DNA of 64,000 nt from Rhodovastum sp963714255 (lineage in GTDB: Bacteria; Pseudomonadota; Alphaproteobacteria; Acetobacterales; Acetobacteraceae). Under the pieces are notes generated by a model. The model was not told where the DNA came from, ran no database searches, and saw only the letters and a list, made by a program, of their open reading frames with translations. Both the position numbers and the translations under genes were made by a program. The stretch is taken from NCBI GenBank assembly GCA_963714255.1, contig CAVQNU010000016.1:1-64000 (forward strand). The letters run 5' to 3'. Shown one piece after another: positions 8,660 through 18,326 of this stretch (position 1 is its first letter; each line of letters begins with the position of its first letter).

Positions 8660-8807
8660 GAGGGTCGTCCGGGCTTACAAAGGACCTTACCAACAATACG
8701 CACCCGTCCGCCGCCGTTCAAGCTCACTCGTGTTTTTCGTTTCCGTAGTCTATAGCGAGAGCTCTACCGTTCGCCCCTGTCCGCCGTTGCTCCGTTCTAT
8801 CTCCCTA

Positions 8808-8848
8808 TCACGGCGGTAACATGGGTTCGAATTCCCTGCGGGACGCCA
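8808..8848 (+). repeat. tRNA-Glu 3' half: probable attachment site (attR)
   Basis: Forty-one bases match the 3' half of tRNA-Glu, from the end of the anticodon loop (TCACGGCGG, TAACA) through a T-loop TTCGAAT to the acceptor end GCGGGACGCCA. The 5' half is absent. Two T-stem pairs are imperfect, so this copy is not a functional tRNA. A 3' tRNA copy 150 bases from a tyrosine integrase is the classic product of integration into a tRNA gene. An intact tRNA-Glu should lie beyond the left edge of the window. Confidence 0.75.
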
Positions 8849-9336
8849 AGTTATTTCAATTAGTTAGCGACCATCACCACAGCCCTCTCGGCGCACATAC
8901 GGCAAAAATACGACATGGATGATGCCGGACGCAGCCGGCAGAAACGGGCCGCATGACACCCCGGCGTCATTGCACTGGCGTCGTTGCGTCGCTCGCAACG
9001 TTGGAGCGCCACCATGGAAACTGTCCCGCTGATTAAAATAATAGGCTCAATAAGTGAGTTGCCGCCGCAGGCTGCTTTACCAAAACGCATGGCAATAGAA
9101 ATCCAAACGTCGGGAAGGCCAAGGAGTTTGCAGTTTTTGCCGTCTGCATTTCAAAATTTTCACAGCAATCTTTATATCTATCTTAATCCACCATACCTTA
9201 CGACCTCACGACTCCCAATCGGGCATCCGCTCGTTTTGAAAGTATACTAAAATATCAAGGAGTTGGCCGTTCGGCACTGTTGGCACAATCCATTGATATC
9301 AGTGGCCATTCTCAAAATAAGGGATACCCAAGCGAC
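8849..9336. other. Gene-free stretch beyond the attachment site
   Basis: No supported gene. Base composition is more AT-rich than elsewhere (for example 9140-9250). Short open frames lack family features and ribosome binding sites. This is probably degraded flank between the integration site and the IS4-type element. Confidence 0.4.
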
Positions 9337-10606
9337 CCGCCTCATTTTCTCCATCTCAGATCTTGCGCCGATTCGCGCCGATTCCTCACCAGATCCGGGA
9401 GTGTTCTTGCATGACTGGGCGGAATTGATATGGAGGAAACGGCAGGCCTGCGGGATGGCGGACGGCTGAAGGACATGCACGCGTTCATTGACGGCCTCTA
9501 CGGCCACGACCTCCACGCCAAGCGCGTGGAGTCCCTGGCCGCGGCCACACTCGGCGTCATGACCGGGGCCTCGCTGGCGGTGGCGATGATCGGGCAGGCA
9601 TTGGCGCAGCCACGCGGCCTCCTGACCAAGCACGCGATCAAGCAGGTCGACCGGTTGCTCAGCAACAAGGGCATCAACGTCTGGGACAGCTTCGCCCGCT
9701 GGGTGCCGCATCTGATTGGCACGCGCAAAGAGATCGTCGTTACCATGGACTGGACCGACTTCGACGGCGACGACCAGGCCACCCTCGCGCTCAATCTCGT
9801 GACCGACCATGGCCGGGCGATGCAACTGTTATGGCTGTCAGTGTGGAAGGACGAGTTGAAGGATCGGCGCAACGACTTCGAGGATGCATGTCTGCTGCGA
9901 TTGTAACAACTCATCCCGCCGGGCTGCCGTGTCACCATCCTGGCTGACCGCGGCTTCGGCGATCACAAGTTGTTCGCCCATCTCGCTGATCTTGGCGCCG
10001 GCTATGTCATTCGCTTCGGCGGCGACATCCACGTCACTGATGCCTCCGGCGAGGCGCGGACCGCCGCCGAATGGGTCGGCAAATCGGCTCGGGCGCGCAA
10101 GCTGCGCGCTGCTCGCGTCACGGCGTCGCACGCCTATCAGGTGGGTGCCGTCGTCTGTGTGCACGCACGTGACATAAAGGAGCCATGGTGCCTCGCGGCC
10201 AGCGACGCCGAGGCGCCCGCCGGGACGGTGTTCAGGCAATGTTCACGGCGCCGGACCATCGAGCCCAGCTTCCGGGGCAGCAAAGATCTGCGCCTCGGCA
10301 TGAGGATGGCCGAGATCCGCATCGCCAAGCCGGAGCGACGGGACCGGCTGCTGCTGATCAGCGCCTTCGCCATGGCGTTGCTCACCGTGCTCGGGGCGGC
10401 CGGGGAGAGTCTGGGAATGGACCGGCGGCTCAAGTCCAGCACGTCGAAGACGCGCACGCATTCACTGTTCCGCCAGTGCTGCATGCTCTACGAGTTGATC
10501 CCGAACATGCCTGAGCATCGGCTCCTGCTTCCGATGCAGCAGTTCGCGGAAATGCTGGCGCGGAGCGGGCTGTTTTACGGGTTACTGCCGGAAACGAAAT
10601 GAGGGG
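9337..10606 (+). mobile_element. IS4-type insertion sequence, boundaries tentative
   Basis: The transposase gene is flanked by imperfect inverted ends: CCGCCTCATTTT at 9337-9348 and AAATGAGGGG at 10597-10606, whose complement reads CCCCTCATTT. A length near 1.27 kb suits the IS4 family. No target duplication could be recognised, so the ends remain tentative. The right end abuts the first recombinase remnant. Confidence 0.45.
9430..10602 (+). pseudogene. IS4-family DDE transposase with in-frame stop
   Basis: A transposase of about 390 residues. The first catalytic Asp is in VVTMDWTDFDG, the second in ILADRGFGDHK, and the glutamate is in RRTIEPSFRGSKDLRLG, which fits the YREK signature. The frame is interrupted by a TAA at 9904-9906 without any shift: translation before and after the stop is in the same frame and continues the domain. 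The copy is probably dead. Confidence 0.8.
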
Positions 10607-11489
10607 ATGCGTGAGGGGTTTGACCACTATATGGATGCGGTTTGCGGCCTTACGGCCAACACGCGCAAGCAACGCGGGCAGATTTTTAGTCGGGTCCTGA
10701 CCGCCCGCTTCGGCTCCGGTCCGATCGCGGCGCCGGCGATCATCGCCGCCGATCTGCGGCGCTTCGTGTTGGGGAGCGAGACGCCATACAGCGCCGGAAC
10801 CGTGAGGGTCATGGCCAGTGCGCTACGCTGCTATCTGCGGTTCCGGACCCTCGCCGGTGATCCGGTTGGGAACTTGGGGTGACAATCCCGAGCCCGGTGC
10901 ACTGGCGATTGGCAACACTCCCAGATGTGCTCTCCAACGCCGAGGTGGCACAGCTCCTCGCGTTCTTCGGCGCCGAGGTGCCGTCGGCACGACGCGGTTA
11001 TGCGATAGCGCGCTGTCTGGTCGACCTGGGATTGCGTGCCAGCGAGGATCCATCTCGCCCTGACTCGTCCCGCTACACCCGACGACCACCAAGGCGATTG
11101 CCCGATACCTGGCCGTGCGTCAGCGCTGGGCGCCGCCGGCACCGGAGGCCCCGTTGTTCGTGTCGCCGGACGGGACCGCCATTGCGGCACGGACGGTGGC
11201 TACGATCTTCCAGAAGCTGCGTGCCGAGTTGGGATGGCTCGCCCGCGCCGGTCATCCGGCGCCGCGAATCCACGATCTGCGCCACACCTTCGTTTGCCGC
11301 CGGGTGATGCTCTGGCACGCGAACGGGACTGACATCGACCACGCCATGCTCGCGCTGTCGACCTATGTCGGGCACGCCAAGGTGTCCGACACCTACTGGT
11401 ATCTGACCGGCGTGCCGGAACTGATGGCCGTCGCCGGGCAGCGCTTCGAACTTTTCGCAGCCAATGCCGAAGATGTCCGTCATGGTTGA
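10607..11489 (+). pseudogene. Tyrosine recombinase (RIT-type), multiply frameshifted
   Basis: The pieces belong to a site-specific recombinase. A SAM-like core-binding part (GLTANTRKQR, VLGSETPYSAGTVRVM) runs to 10882; the next frame holds NAEVAQLLAFFG and RCLVDLGLRASE; a third frame, from about 11090, holds RIHDLRHTFVCRR and TYVGHAKVSDTYWYL with the H-x-x-R, His and Tyr catalytic residues. At least two frame changes and probably an internal loss separate them. It overlaps the next recombinase by 26 bases, the arrangement of recombinase-in-trio (RIT) elements. The N-terminus may have been cut by the IS4 element. Confidence 0.75.
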
Positions 11490-12200
11490 ACGTCCGACAG
11501 CACCCACCTTTGCGATGCTACTGCAGCGCAACTTCGTCGAACACCTGACGCAGCATCGCGCCGTCAGCCTGAGGACCGTCGCCGCCTGCCGCGCCATGTT
11601 CCGGCTACTGCTCCTGTTCGCCGAGCGGCATGCCGGCAAGCCGCCGGCCGCTATCTCCCTCGCCGATCTCGATGCAGAGCTGGTGCTGGCGTTTCTCGAC
11701 CACCTTGAGTGAGACCGTGCCAACGGCGCGCGCAGTCGCAACGCGCGCATTGCCGCCATCCGCTCCTTCCTCCGCTACGCCGCGCGCCACGACATCGGCG
11801 CTCTGCCGACGACCGAGCGGGTTCTTGCCATACCAATGAAGCGTTTCGACCGCCAGCTGCTCGGCTTCCTGTCGCGCGATGAGATGCAGGCCATCCTCGG
11901 CGCACCCGATGCGCGGAGTTGAACTGGCAGGCGGGACCGGGCATTGTTTGCCGTGCTCTACAACACAGGCGCGCGGGTATCCGAAGTTACCGGCTTGCAT
12001 GTTGCCAACGTGGTCCTCGACGGCTCACCTTGTGTCCACATCCACGGTAAGGGCCGCAAGCAACGGACGGTACCCTTGTCGGGCTCGACGGCAGCCCTCG
12101 TGCGGGCCTGGAAGCGGCAGCTCGGCAACCTCGCCGACACGGCATCGCTGTTTCCGAACCAGCGCGGGACCGCGATGACGCGCTCCAACGTCACACAACG
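11464..12200 (+). pseudogene. Second tyrosine recombinase (RIT-type), two stops and truncated
   Basis: One continuous frame encodes FAMLLQRNFVEHLTQHRAVS, then RSRNARIAAIRSFLRYAARH, then LYNTGARVSEVTGLHV with the first catalytic Arg, then HIHGKGRKQRTVPL with the Lys region. TGA codons interrupt it at 11710 and about 11920; the second stands where relatives carry Trp. The similarity ends after TRSNVTQR near 12200, so the C-terminal His and Tyr region is missing. Sequence from 12200 to 12279 is of unknown origin. Confidence 0.75.
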
Positions 12201-12292
12201 GCCAATATCGGGCCTGGGACCAGCGGCGGCGAAGGCCAGCAAAATGTTGAAACCGGTCAATCGGCGACGTTGCAGCTAAAGCCACCCTGTCG

Positions 12293-13009
12293 TCACCCCG
12301 CGCTGCCCATTGCCCGCACGGCCGCCTCACATGCGGCGGCAACCGCCGCCGCCCCCGCGCGATCGTTCGCTGTCGCGGCAAAGCACAGCGGCGCACCAAT
12401 CCGCAGCCTGATCCTGCCCGGGCGCGGCAGCTTCCGACCAGGCGGCCAGGCGGCGTGGGTGCCCTGCAGGAAGCACGGCACCACCGGCACCTCACTGCCC
12501 GCCACCAGCGCGCCGATGCCGGGGCGAAACGGCGCGATCTCGCCGGTGCGGCTGCGGGTGCCTTCGGGAAACAGGATGAACACCAGCCGGTCTTCAACCA
12601 GCCGTTGGCGCAGGAATTCCAGATCGGCCGCCGAGGTCCGCTTGCGCCACACCGGCAGCGCATTCACCGCCAGGGCGGCAAACCCGGCGGCCGGCAGGCT
12701 GGAAAAGAACACCTCGCCCGCCGCCAGCGAGAATGCCGATTGCGACAGGCGGCGCGGCAAGGCAGCCGCCAGAGTCAGCGCGTCGAGATGGCTCGCATGG
12801 TTGGCGATCAGCACGAAAGGCGGCGCGGCGGGAAGGTTCTCCCGTCCGCGGACCGACAGGCGGTGAAACGCGGCCAGATACGCCCGCACCAGCATCGTCC
12901 ATGCCGCATGCGCCAGCAGGCTGAGCAATCCCGGCTCGCGCCCATGGCTGCGCAGCCTGCGGCCGAGCGGCAGGCCGAAATCGCGCGCCGGGCGGAGATT
13001 CCACTCCAT
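12293..13009 (-). CDS. Lysophospholipid (1-acyl-glycerol-3-phosphate) acyltransferase
   Basis: A 238-residue membrane-associated PlsC-family enzyme that would transfer a fatty acyl group to a glycerophosphate-type acceptor. The catalytic motif NHASHLD is at residues 70-76 and the substrate-binding FPEGTRS at 147-153. A hydrophobic helix near residues 28-48 anchors it. Its start touches the stop of the CdsA-like gene, so it is third in a lipid operon. The acceptor may not be ordinary lysophosphatidate, since the cassette looks like a specialised one. Confidence 0.85.
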   Translation of the reverse strand: MEWNLRPARDFGLPLGRRLRSHGREPGLLSLLAHAAWTMLVRAYLAAFHRLSVRGRENLPAAPPFVLIANHASHLDALTLAAALPRRLSQSAFSLAAGEVFFSSLPAAGFAALAVNALPVWRKRTSAADLEFLRQRLVEDRLVFILFPEGTRSRTGEIAPFRPGIGALVAGSEVPVVPCFLQGTHAAWPPGRKLPRPGRIRLRIGAPLCFAATANDRAGAAAVAAACEAAVRAMGSAG

Positions 13010-14001
13010 CAGCTGCCGGTGATGATCCGGCTCGGCGCGCCCAGGCCGATACCGACGACGTAGTTGACCAAATGAAACACGGCGGGGGCGACCAGCAGCA
13101 GGCTGTTGAACCGGTCCAGCACGCCGCCATGGCCGGGCAGCGTCACGCCCATGTCCTTGATGCCGAGGTCGCGCTTGATCGACGACAGCATCAAGTCGCC
13201 GGCCTGCGCGCCGATGCTGACCAGCGCGCCGAGCAGGCCCAGCAGCAGCGGCCGGTCCATCGCCGTGCCGGCGAACACCGCGTGCGCGATTGTCGCCACG
13301 ATCAAGGTGGTCCCCGCCAGCGCCCCCAGCGCGCCCGAGCGGGTCTTGCCCGGGCTGGTCGCCGGCAGCAGCTTCGGCCCGCCGATCAGCTTGCCGGCGG
13401 TGAAGGCCAGCACGTCGTTCAGCGCCACCGACAGCAGGATCAGCAGCACCAGCGGCCGGTAGCCGGGATCATTGGCCATGAAGCCGAGATGCGCGAGCCC
13501 GACGCCGAACAGCATGAAGCCGAAAATCCCCAGCGCCGTGCGCTGGATATAGCCGGCGGGCCGGTCGAGCGGGATGGACGCCACGGCGAGCACGCTGACG
13601 CTGAGCGGCACCAGAGCGACAAAGAACCCGTACCAATGGTCGAGCGAAGCGAAGTTCACCATCAGCAGCCCGAGCACCGCGACGGCCTGCACCACCGGCT
13701 CGCGGAACAGGCCGGTCGCGCGGCTGTATTCGCGCAGGCACAGCAGGCCGAGCACGGTCACCGAAGCGATCAGCCATGTGCGGCCGGCCAGCACCGGCAG
13801 GATCATCGCCGGCAGCAGCACGAGCCAGGTGCCGAGGCGCAGCCACAACTCCCGCCGCAGCGCGGGGCTGGCCCGTCCGGTCAACGACAGCGCGCCGATC
13901 ACCAGTGTGGCGGCGAGCACCACGGCCAGCACCGACGCCACCAGCAGCGATGTGACCGGGCTGGCGAATGCCTCGGCCGCGTCGGCGACATGGAAAATCA
14001 T
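13009..14001 (-). CDS. CdsA-like phosphatidate cytidylyltransferase
   Basis: A 330-residue integral membrane protein of the CdsA family, which makes CDP-diacylglycerol from CTP and phosphatidate. About eight hydrophobic segments are visible. Family landmarks are ALNDVLAFTAGKLIGG and the C-terminal signature SIKRDLGIKDMGVTLPGHGGVLDR. The ATG at 14001 overlaps the previous stop (ATGA), which fixes the start; the longer open frame is Arg-rich and unlikely. It stands between a CDP-alcohol transferase and an acyltransferase and resembles YnbB of E. coli in setting. Confidence 0.88.
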   Translation of the reverse strand: MIFHVADAAEAFASPVTSLLVASVLAVVLAATLVIGALSLTGRASPALRRELWLRLGTWLVLLPAMILPVLAGRTWLIASVTVLGLLCLREYSRATGLFREPVVQAVAVLGLLMVNFASLDHWYGFFVALVPLSVSVLAVASIPLDRPAGYIQRTALGIFGFMLFGVGLAHLGFMANDPGYRPLVLLILLSVALNDVLAFTAGKLIGGPKLLPATSPGKTRSGALGALAGTTLIVATIAHAVFAGTAMDRPLLLGLLGALVSIGAQAGDLMLSSIKRDLGIKDMGVTLPGHGGVLDRFNSLLLVAPAVFHLVNYVVGIGLGAPSRIITGS

Positions 14002-14639
14002 GGCGCCGGGCCGCCGCGCAGGGCGGCCGCGATGCGCCGGAGCCTGCGCGCGGCGGTGAACACGGACAGCAGCGTGACCGCCGCCAGCACTGAGACCGGA
14101 ACGGCAGAGCCGACGCCCCATCCCGCCGGCGCGAAGGCGCACCAGACCGCCAGCGCCGTCACCAGCGCCATGCGCTGTTGCTTGGCCATCGGGCCGGAGA
14201 AGTCGCTCGGCGCGCCGGCGGCGCGGCCCACCGCCCGGACATAGGCGGTGCTGATCGCCGCCAGCGCGGCGGCAAGGCCGAGCCCCAGACCGGCGCCCGC
14301 GCCGACGGCGATGCCGAGCAGGATCGCGGTGTCGGATAGGCGGTCCGGCACTTCGTTGAACAGTTCGCCCACCGGCGAGGCGATGCCGCGCCCGACCGCG
14401 ACCATGCCGTCCATCATGTTGGCGAGCAGCCGCAGTTGCACCAGCAGCGCCCCTGCCAGCCAGAGCGGCGCCGACGCCCCGGCGAGCGCGAAGGCGGCTC
14501 CGGCCAGCAGCGCGCAGGCCATGCCCGCGACGGAAATTCCGTTGGGCGAGGCCTCGGCGCGCACCAGACGGTTGGCGAGCCATATCACCGGCCGAAGCTG
14601 CCGGGCGGCGATCGGGCGTCGGTCACCGGGTTGGTTCAA
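13998..14639 (-). CDS. CDP-alcohol phosphatidyltransferase-like protein with altered motif
   Basis: A 213-residue membrane protein with five to six hydrophobic segments. Enzymes of this family join a CDP-linked lipid to an alcohol using D-x2-D-G-x2-A-R-x8-G-x3-D-x3-D. Here the motif reads with N74 for the first Asp, D77-G78, A81 followed by V82 instead of Arg, G91, N95 for the third Asp, and D99. Two of four metal-binding Asp are therefore Asn. It is first in the lipid operon. It resembles YnbA-type proteins in context; the product is unknown. Confidence 0.75.
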   Translation of the reverse strand: MNQPGDRRPIAARQLRPVIWLANRLVRAEASPNGISVAGMACALLAGAAFALAGASAPLWLAGALLVQLRLLANMMDGMVAVGRGIASPVGELFNEVPDRLSDTAILLGIAVGAGAGLGLGLAAALAAISTAYVRAVGRAAGAPSDFSGPMAKQQRMALVTALAVWCAFAPAGWGVGSAVPVSVLAAVTLLSVFTAARRLRRIAAALRGGPAP

Positions 14640-14713
14640 GGTTTCCTCGCGTTCGGCTGCGCCGGCTGGTCGTCGCAGTATCGCAACACATCGGCGGAAG
14701 GAACGCCAGGAGC

Positions 14714-14778
14714 TTAAGGAGCGGGGTCCAGGGGCCTCTCGGCCCTTGGCGGGTCCAGGGCAGAGCCCTGGCCTTGCT
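14714..14778. repeat. Hairpin repeat, locus 1, inside the adh 3' end
   Basis: Contains the hairpin CCAGGGC-AGA-GCCCTGG with GGCC, plus the second module GGGGTCCAGGGGCCTC. The dehydrogenase gene reads through it on the minus strand and stops within it, so the repeat supplies about 20 codons and the stop. Confidence 0.75.
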
Positions 14779-15766
14779 TCTCATCCGGCACCAGCACCGC
14801 CGCCCCGCTCAGTTCTCCGCGCCGCAGCCGCTCCAGCGCCTCGTTGGCCGCCGACAGCGGAAAGCATGTCGTTTCGCTGATCACCGGAATGCGCGCGGCG
14901 ATGGCAAGAAACTCCGCCCCGTCGCGGCGGGTGAGGTTGGCGACCGAGCGGACGGTGCGTTCCATCCAGAGCAGCGAATACGGAAACGCCGGAATATCGC
15001 TCATATGGATGCCCCCGCACACCACCGTACCACCGGGCGCCACCGCCCGCAGGGCGGCGGGCACCAGGGCGCCGACCGGCGCGAAGATCAGCGCGGCATC
15101 CAGCGGCTCGGGCGGCGCCTCGTCCGACCCGCCGGCCCAGACGGCGCCGAGACGGCGGGCAAAATCCTGCGCTGCGGTGTCGCCGGGCCGGGTGAAGGCG
15201 AACACCTCGCGCCCCTCCCAGCGGGCAACCTGGACGGCGATATGGGCGGCGGCGCCGAAGCCATAGAAGCCGAGGCGGCGCACGTCCCCGGCCATGCGCA
15301 GGGTGCGGTGGCCGATCAGGCCGGCACACATCAATGGCGCGGCCTGGACGTCGGAGAACCCGGCGGGAATGGCGAAACAAAACCGGGCGTCGGCGACGGT
15401 ATAGTCAGCATAGCCACCGTCGATCTGGCAGCCGGTGAAGCGGGCGTTGGGACACAGATTCTCACGGCCGCTGAGGCAATACCGGCAGGTGCCGCAGGTC
15501 CAGCCCAGCCAGGGGATGCCAACCCGGTCGCCGACGGAGAACTGCTCGACACCAGGGCCGAGCGCATCCACCCGGCCGATGATCTCATGACCGGGAACGA
15601 TCGGCAGGGAAACATTGGGCAACTCCCCATCGACCACATGCAGATCGGTGCGGCAGACGGCACAGGCGGCAACCCGCACACGAAGCTGGCCGGGGCCGGG
15701 CGTGGGGACGGAGCGGTGCTCGGGGTGTAAAGCGGCGCCGACCCTGGACAGGACCATGGACGTCAT
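14714..15766 (-). CDS. Zinc-dependent alcohol dehydrogenase family protein
   Basis: A medium-chain dehydrogenase of 350 residues that would oxidise or reduce alcohols with NAD(P). Catalytic zinc ligands are in CAVCRTDLH and GHEIIG; the structural zinc site is CGTCRYC with further Cys in RENLCP. The nucleotide-binding region is LGFYGFGAAAHIAVQVA, slightly altered from GxGxxG. It resembles the AdhP-like single-family zinc alcohol dehydrogenases. The start at 15766 is one of two close ATGs; none has a strong ribosome site. The last residues, from DEKQGQG onward, are encoded by the hairpin repeat and are not conserved family sequence. Confidence 0.88.
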   Translation of the reverse strand: MTSMVLSRVGAALHPEHRSVPTPGPGQLRVRVAACAVCRTDLHVVDGELPNVSLPIVPGHEIIGRVDALGPGVEQFSVGDRVGIPWLGWTCGTCRYCLSGRENLCPNARFTGCQIDGGYADYTVADARFCFAIPAGFSDVQAAPLMCAGLIGHRTLRMAGDVRRLGFYGFGAAAHIAVQVARWEGREVFAFTRPGDTAAQDFARRLGAVWAGGSDEAPPEPLDAALIFAPVGALVPAALRAVAPGGTVVCGGIHMSDIPAFPYSLLWMERTVRSVANLTRRDGAEFLAIAARIPVISETTCFPLSAANEALERLRRGELSGAAVLVPDEKQGQGSALDPPRAERPLDPAP

Positions 15767-15771
15767 GGAAC

Positions 15772-15849
15772 ACCCGGGGCGCTGCCCCGGACCCCGGCAG
15801 GGGCTTTGCCCCTGCACCCCACCAGGGGCAAAAGCCCCTGGACCCCTGA
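15772..15849. repeat. Hairpin repeat, locus 2
   Basis: Three adjacent small hairpins: CCGGGGC-GCTG-CCCCGG type, GGGGC-TTT-GCCCC, and CCAGGGGC-AAAA-GCCCCTGG. It fills the space between the dehydrogenase start and the alpha-E gene stop. Confidence 0.65.
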
Positions 15850-15851
15850 TC

Positions 15852-16850
15852 TTATCCTTGCGATTGCGTTTGGCCCTCTGCCGATGGGCGCCAATCTCTG
15901 AAGAACGCCGTGCCGATCTCGCCGGCCAGCAAAATCAGATCCCGCTGCACCCCATCGAGAAAATGGTGCAGACCATCGGCAATGATGGCCTCCACCGGGC
16001 GGCCCATCAGGCCGCCGCGCAGCTCTTCTACCCGCTCCAACGCGGCGACCGTCCCACGCAGCCCCCAGCGGCTGCGCAGCCTGCCCAGGAACCACTCGAT
16101 CTGCTCCACGCACAGCGCCACGCTGCGGGGGAAATGCGTGTCGGTGAGCAGAAAACTCACCACGTGCGACGGCGTGAAACCGGGCGGCGCCACCCGGCGG
16201 AACGCGTGATACCCGGCCGCCGCCCGCAACACCCCGCCCCATTGAGTCAGCTCGGCCACCCGCAACTCCTCGCCGCTATCGGCCGGCACCAGCAGGTGAT
16301 AGCGGATGTCGAGCAGCCGCGTGGTCTGGTCCGCCCGCTCGATCAGCCGGCCAAGCTGGTAGAACAGCCAGCCCTGGTCGCGAAAGAACGTGCCCTCGGT
16401 GATGCCGGTGTGGGTCTGCACCCCCTCCTTGATGCGCCCGCACAGGCGACTGAGCAGGTCGCCCTGCAGCTCGGACGGATCGATGCCGGTCATGTCGCGG
16501 TGGAACACATTCAGTTGCGACCACATCTCGGTGGAAATCAGCGGGCGCAACGTGCGCGCATTGGTCCGTGCCGCCTCCAGCGAGGCAGGAACCGAGGTCG
16601 GGTTGTCGCGGTCGAGCAGATAAAAATGTTTCACTGCATCGGCCGTCGGCGCCACGCCGCGTTTGGCGAATCCGGCCTCGTCGGCATTGATGCGAATCAG
16701 CGCAAACCAGCTTTCCGCCTCGCGGCCCGGACTTTCGAAGGTCTGCGTCACATCGACCAGGCGGGCCATGTTCTCGACCCGCTCGACATAGCGCGCCATC
16801 CAGAACAGGCCCTCGGCGTAGCGCGCCAGCAGCACCAGATCGCGGCTCAT
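15852..16850 (-). CDS. Alpha-E domain-containing protein
   Basis: A 332-residue, almost entirely helical protein of the alpha-E (DUF403) family, with the typical opening LARYAEGLFWMARYVERVENMARL. These proteins are always found beside circularly permuted ATP-grasp proteins, and the pair is thought to make or handle a peptide. Its ATG overlaps the ATP-grasp stop by four bases, so the pair is co-translated. The substrate is unknown. Confidence 0.9.
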   Translation of the reverse strand: MSRDLVLLARYAEGLFWMARYVERVENMARLVDVTQTFESPGREAESWFALIRINADEAGFAKRGVAPTADAVKHFYLLDRDNPTSVPASLEAARTNARTLRPLISTEMWSQLNVFHRDMTGIDPSELQGDLLSRLCGRIKEGVQTHTGITEGTFFRDQGWLFYQLGRLIERADQTTRLLDIRYHLLVPADSGEELRVAELTQWGGVLRAAAGYHAFRRVAPPGFTPSHVVSFLLTDTHFPRSVALCVEQIEWFLGRLRSRWGLRGTVAALERVEELRGGLMGRPVEAIIADGLHHFLDGVQRDLILLAGEIGTAFFRDWRPSAEGQTQSQG

Positions 16851-18326
16851 CGGTGCGCCTCCCCCGGATGGCCGTCGTCGGCCAGCACCCAGGTGTCCTT
16901 CGAGCCGCCGCCCTGCGAGGAATTCACCACCAGGCTGCCCTCCTTCAGCGCCACCCGGCTCAGCCCGCCCGGCAGCACCCAGGTGCTGCGGCCAGTGACC
17001 GCGTACGGGCGCAGGTCGAGATGGCGCGGCCGGATGCCGTCATCGGTCAGCGTCGGCGCCACCGACAGCGCCACGACGGGCTGGCTGATCCAGTTACCCG
17101 GGTCGGCCAGCAGGGCCGCGCGGGCATGCTCAAGCTGCTCGCTGCTGGCGCGCGGGCCGATGGTGATGCCGTAGCCGCCGGATTCGCCCACCGGCTTGAC
17201 CACCAGCTCGGCCAACCGGTCGAGCGTGAAAGCCAGCCCCTCCGGCTCGCGGCAGATATGGGTTTCCACATTGGCGAGGATCGGGTCTTCGCCGAGATAG
17301 AAGCGGATGATGCGCGGCATATAGGCATACACCGCCTTGTCGTCGGCGACCCCGGTGCCGACCGCATTGGCCAGTGCCACGTTGCCGCGCCGCCAGGCGC
17401 CGATCAGCCCGGGCACGCCGAGCAGGCTCTCCGGGCGGAATACGGTCGGGTCGAGGAATTCGTCGCCGATGCGGCGATAGATCGTGTGCACCGGCTGCCG
17501 GCCGCCGGTGGTGCGCATCCAGAACCTTGTCGTGCTCGACGAACAGGTCGGCGCCCTCGACCAGCGGCACGCCCATCTCGCGGGCGAGAAAAACATGCTC
17601 GAAATAGGCCGAGTTATAGATGCCGGGGCTGAGCAGCACGACCTGCGGGTCGTCCACCCCCTCCGGCGCGATTTCCGCCATCGCTTCCAGCAGACGCAGC
17701 CCGTAATCGTCCACCGGACGCAGGCGCATCCCCGCCATCAGGTCGGGGAAGGTGCGCGACATCAGGTGTCGGTTCTCCACCACATAGGACACGCCCGAGG
17801 GCGTGCGGGCATTGTCCTCCAGCACCAGGAACCGGCCTTCGCGGTCGCGGACGATGTCGGTGCCGCAAATATGCACATAAGTCCCGAAACGGACCGGGAA
17901 TTCTTCCATCGCGGGCTGGTAGTTCGGATTGCCGAACACCAGCTCGGCCGGGATCACGCCTTCCTTCACGATCCGCTTGCCGTGGTAGATATCGTGCAGG
18001 AACAGGTTGAGCGCCGCCACGCGCTGCTTCACCCCGGCCTCCAGCACCAGCCATTCGGCCGCCGTCAGGATGCGCGGAATGCAGTCGAACGGCAGGATGC
18101 GGTCGATGGCATTCGCATCGGAATAAACGGTGAAGGTAATGCCCAGATTGATCAGGTCGTGTTCGGCGGCGGCGGCCCGCGCGCGCAACGCGTCCAGGCC
18201 GATGCTGCCGATGCGGGACCGCACCGCTGCGGCGGCGCCACCGTCACCGGCGCGATCGGTGGTCAGCTCGCAGAAATAGGGTCCAGGCCGGTAGTTGCCG
18301 AAAGGATCGGGAACACTCTGCTGCAT
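16847..18326 (-). CDS. Circularly permuted ATP-grasp protein (frameshifted)
   Basis: A DUF404/DUF407 protein of about 492 residues, an ATP-grasp ligase with rearranged domain order. The first frame, from 18326, holds ITFTVYSD, HICGTDIVRD and EDNARTPSGVSYVVENR; it continues as MRTTGGRQPVHTIYRRIGDE and LVVKPVGESGGYGITIGP in the next frame down to 16847. Removing one T from AAGGTTCTGG near 17524 restores EHDKVWMRTTGG. Both halves are otherwise well kept, so this is either very recent damage or a sequencing error. It is coupled to the alpha-E gene. Confidence 0.85.

Noticed and set aside
8808..8848. Functional tRNA gene
   Set aside because: Only the 3' half is present, and T-stem pairs are imperfect; it is an attachment-site remnant.
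9247..9825. A 192-residue minus-strand frame
   Set aside because: Antisense of the IS4-type transposase, with no family match that I can see.
11464..12200. Stop-codon recoding (TGA read as Trp) in the recombinase
   Set aside because: TGA ends most other genes in the window correctly, and the neighbouring recombinase is decayed in other ways, so plain decay is the better reading.
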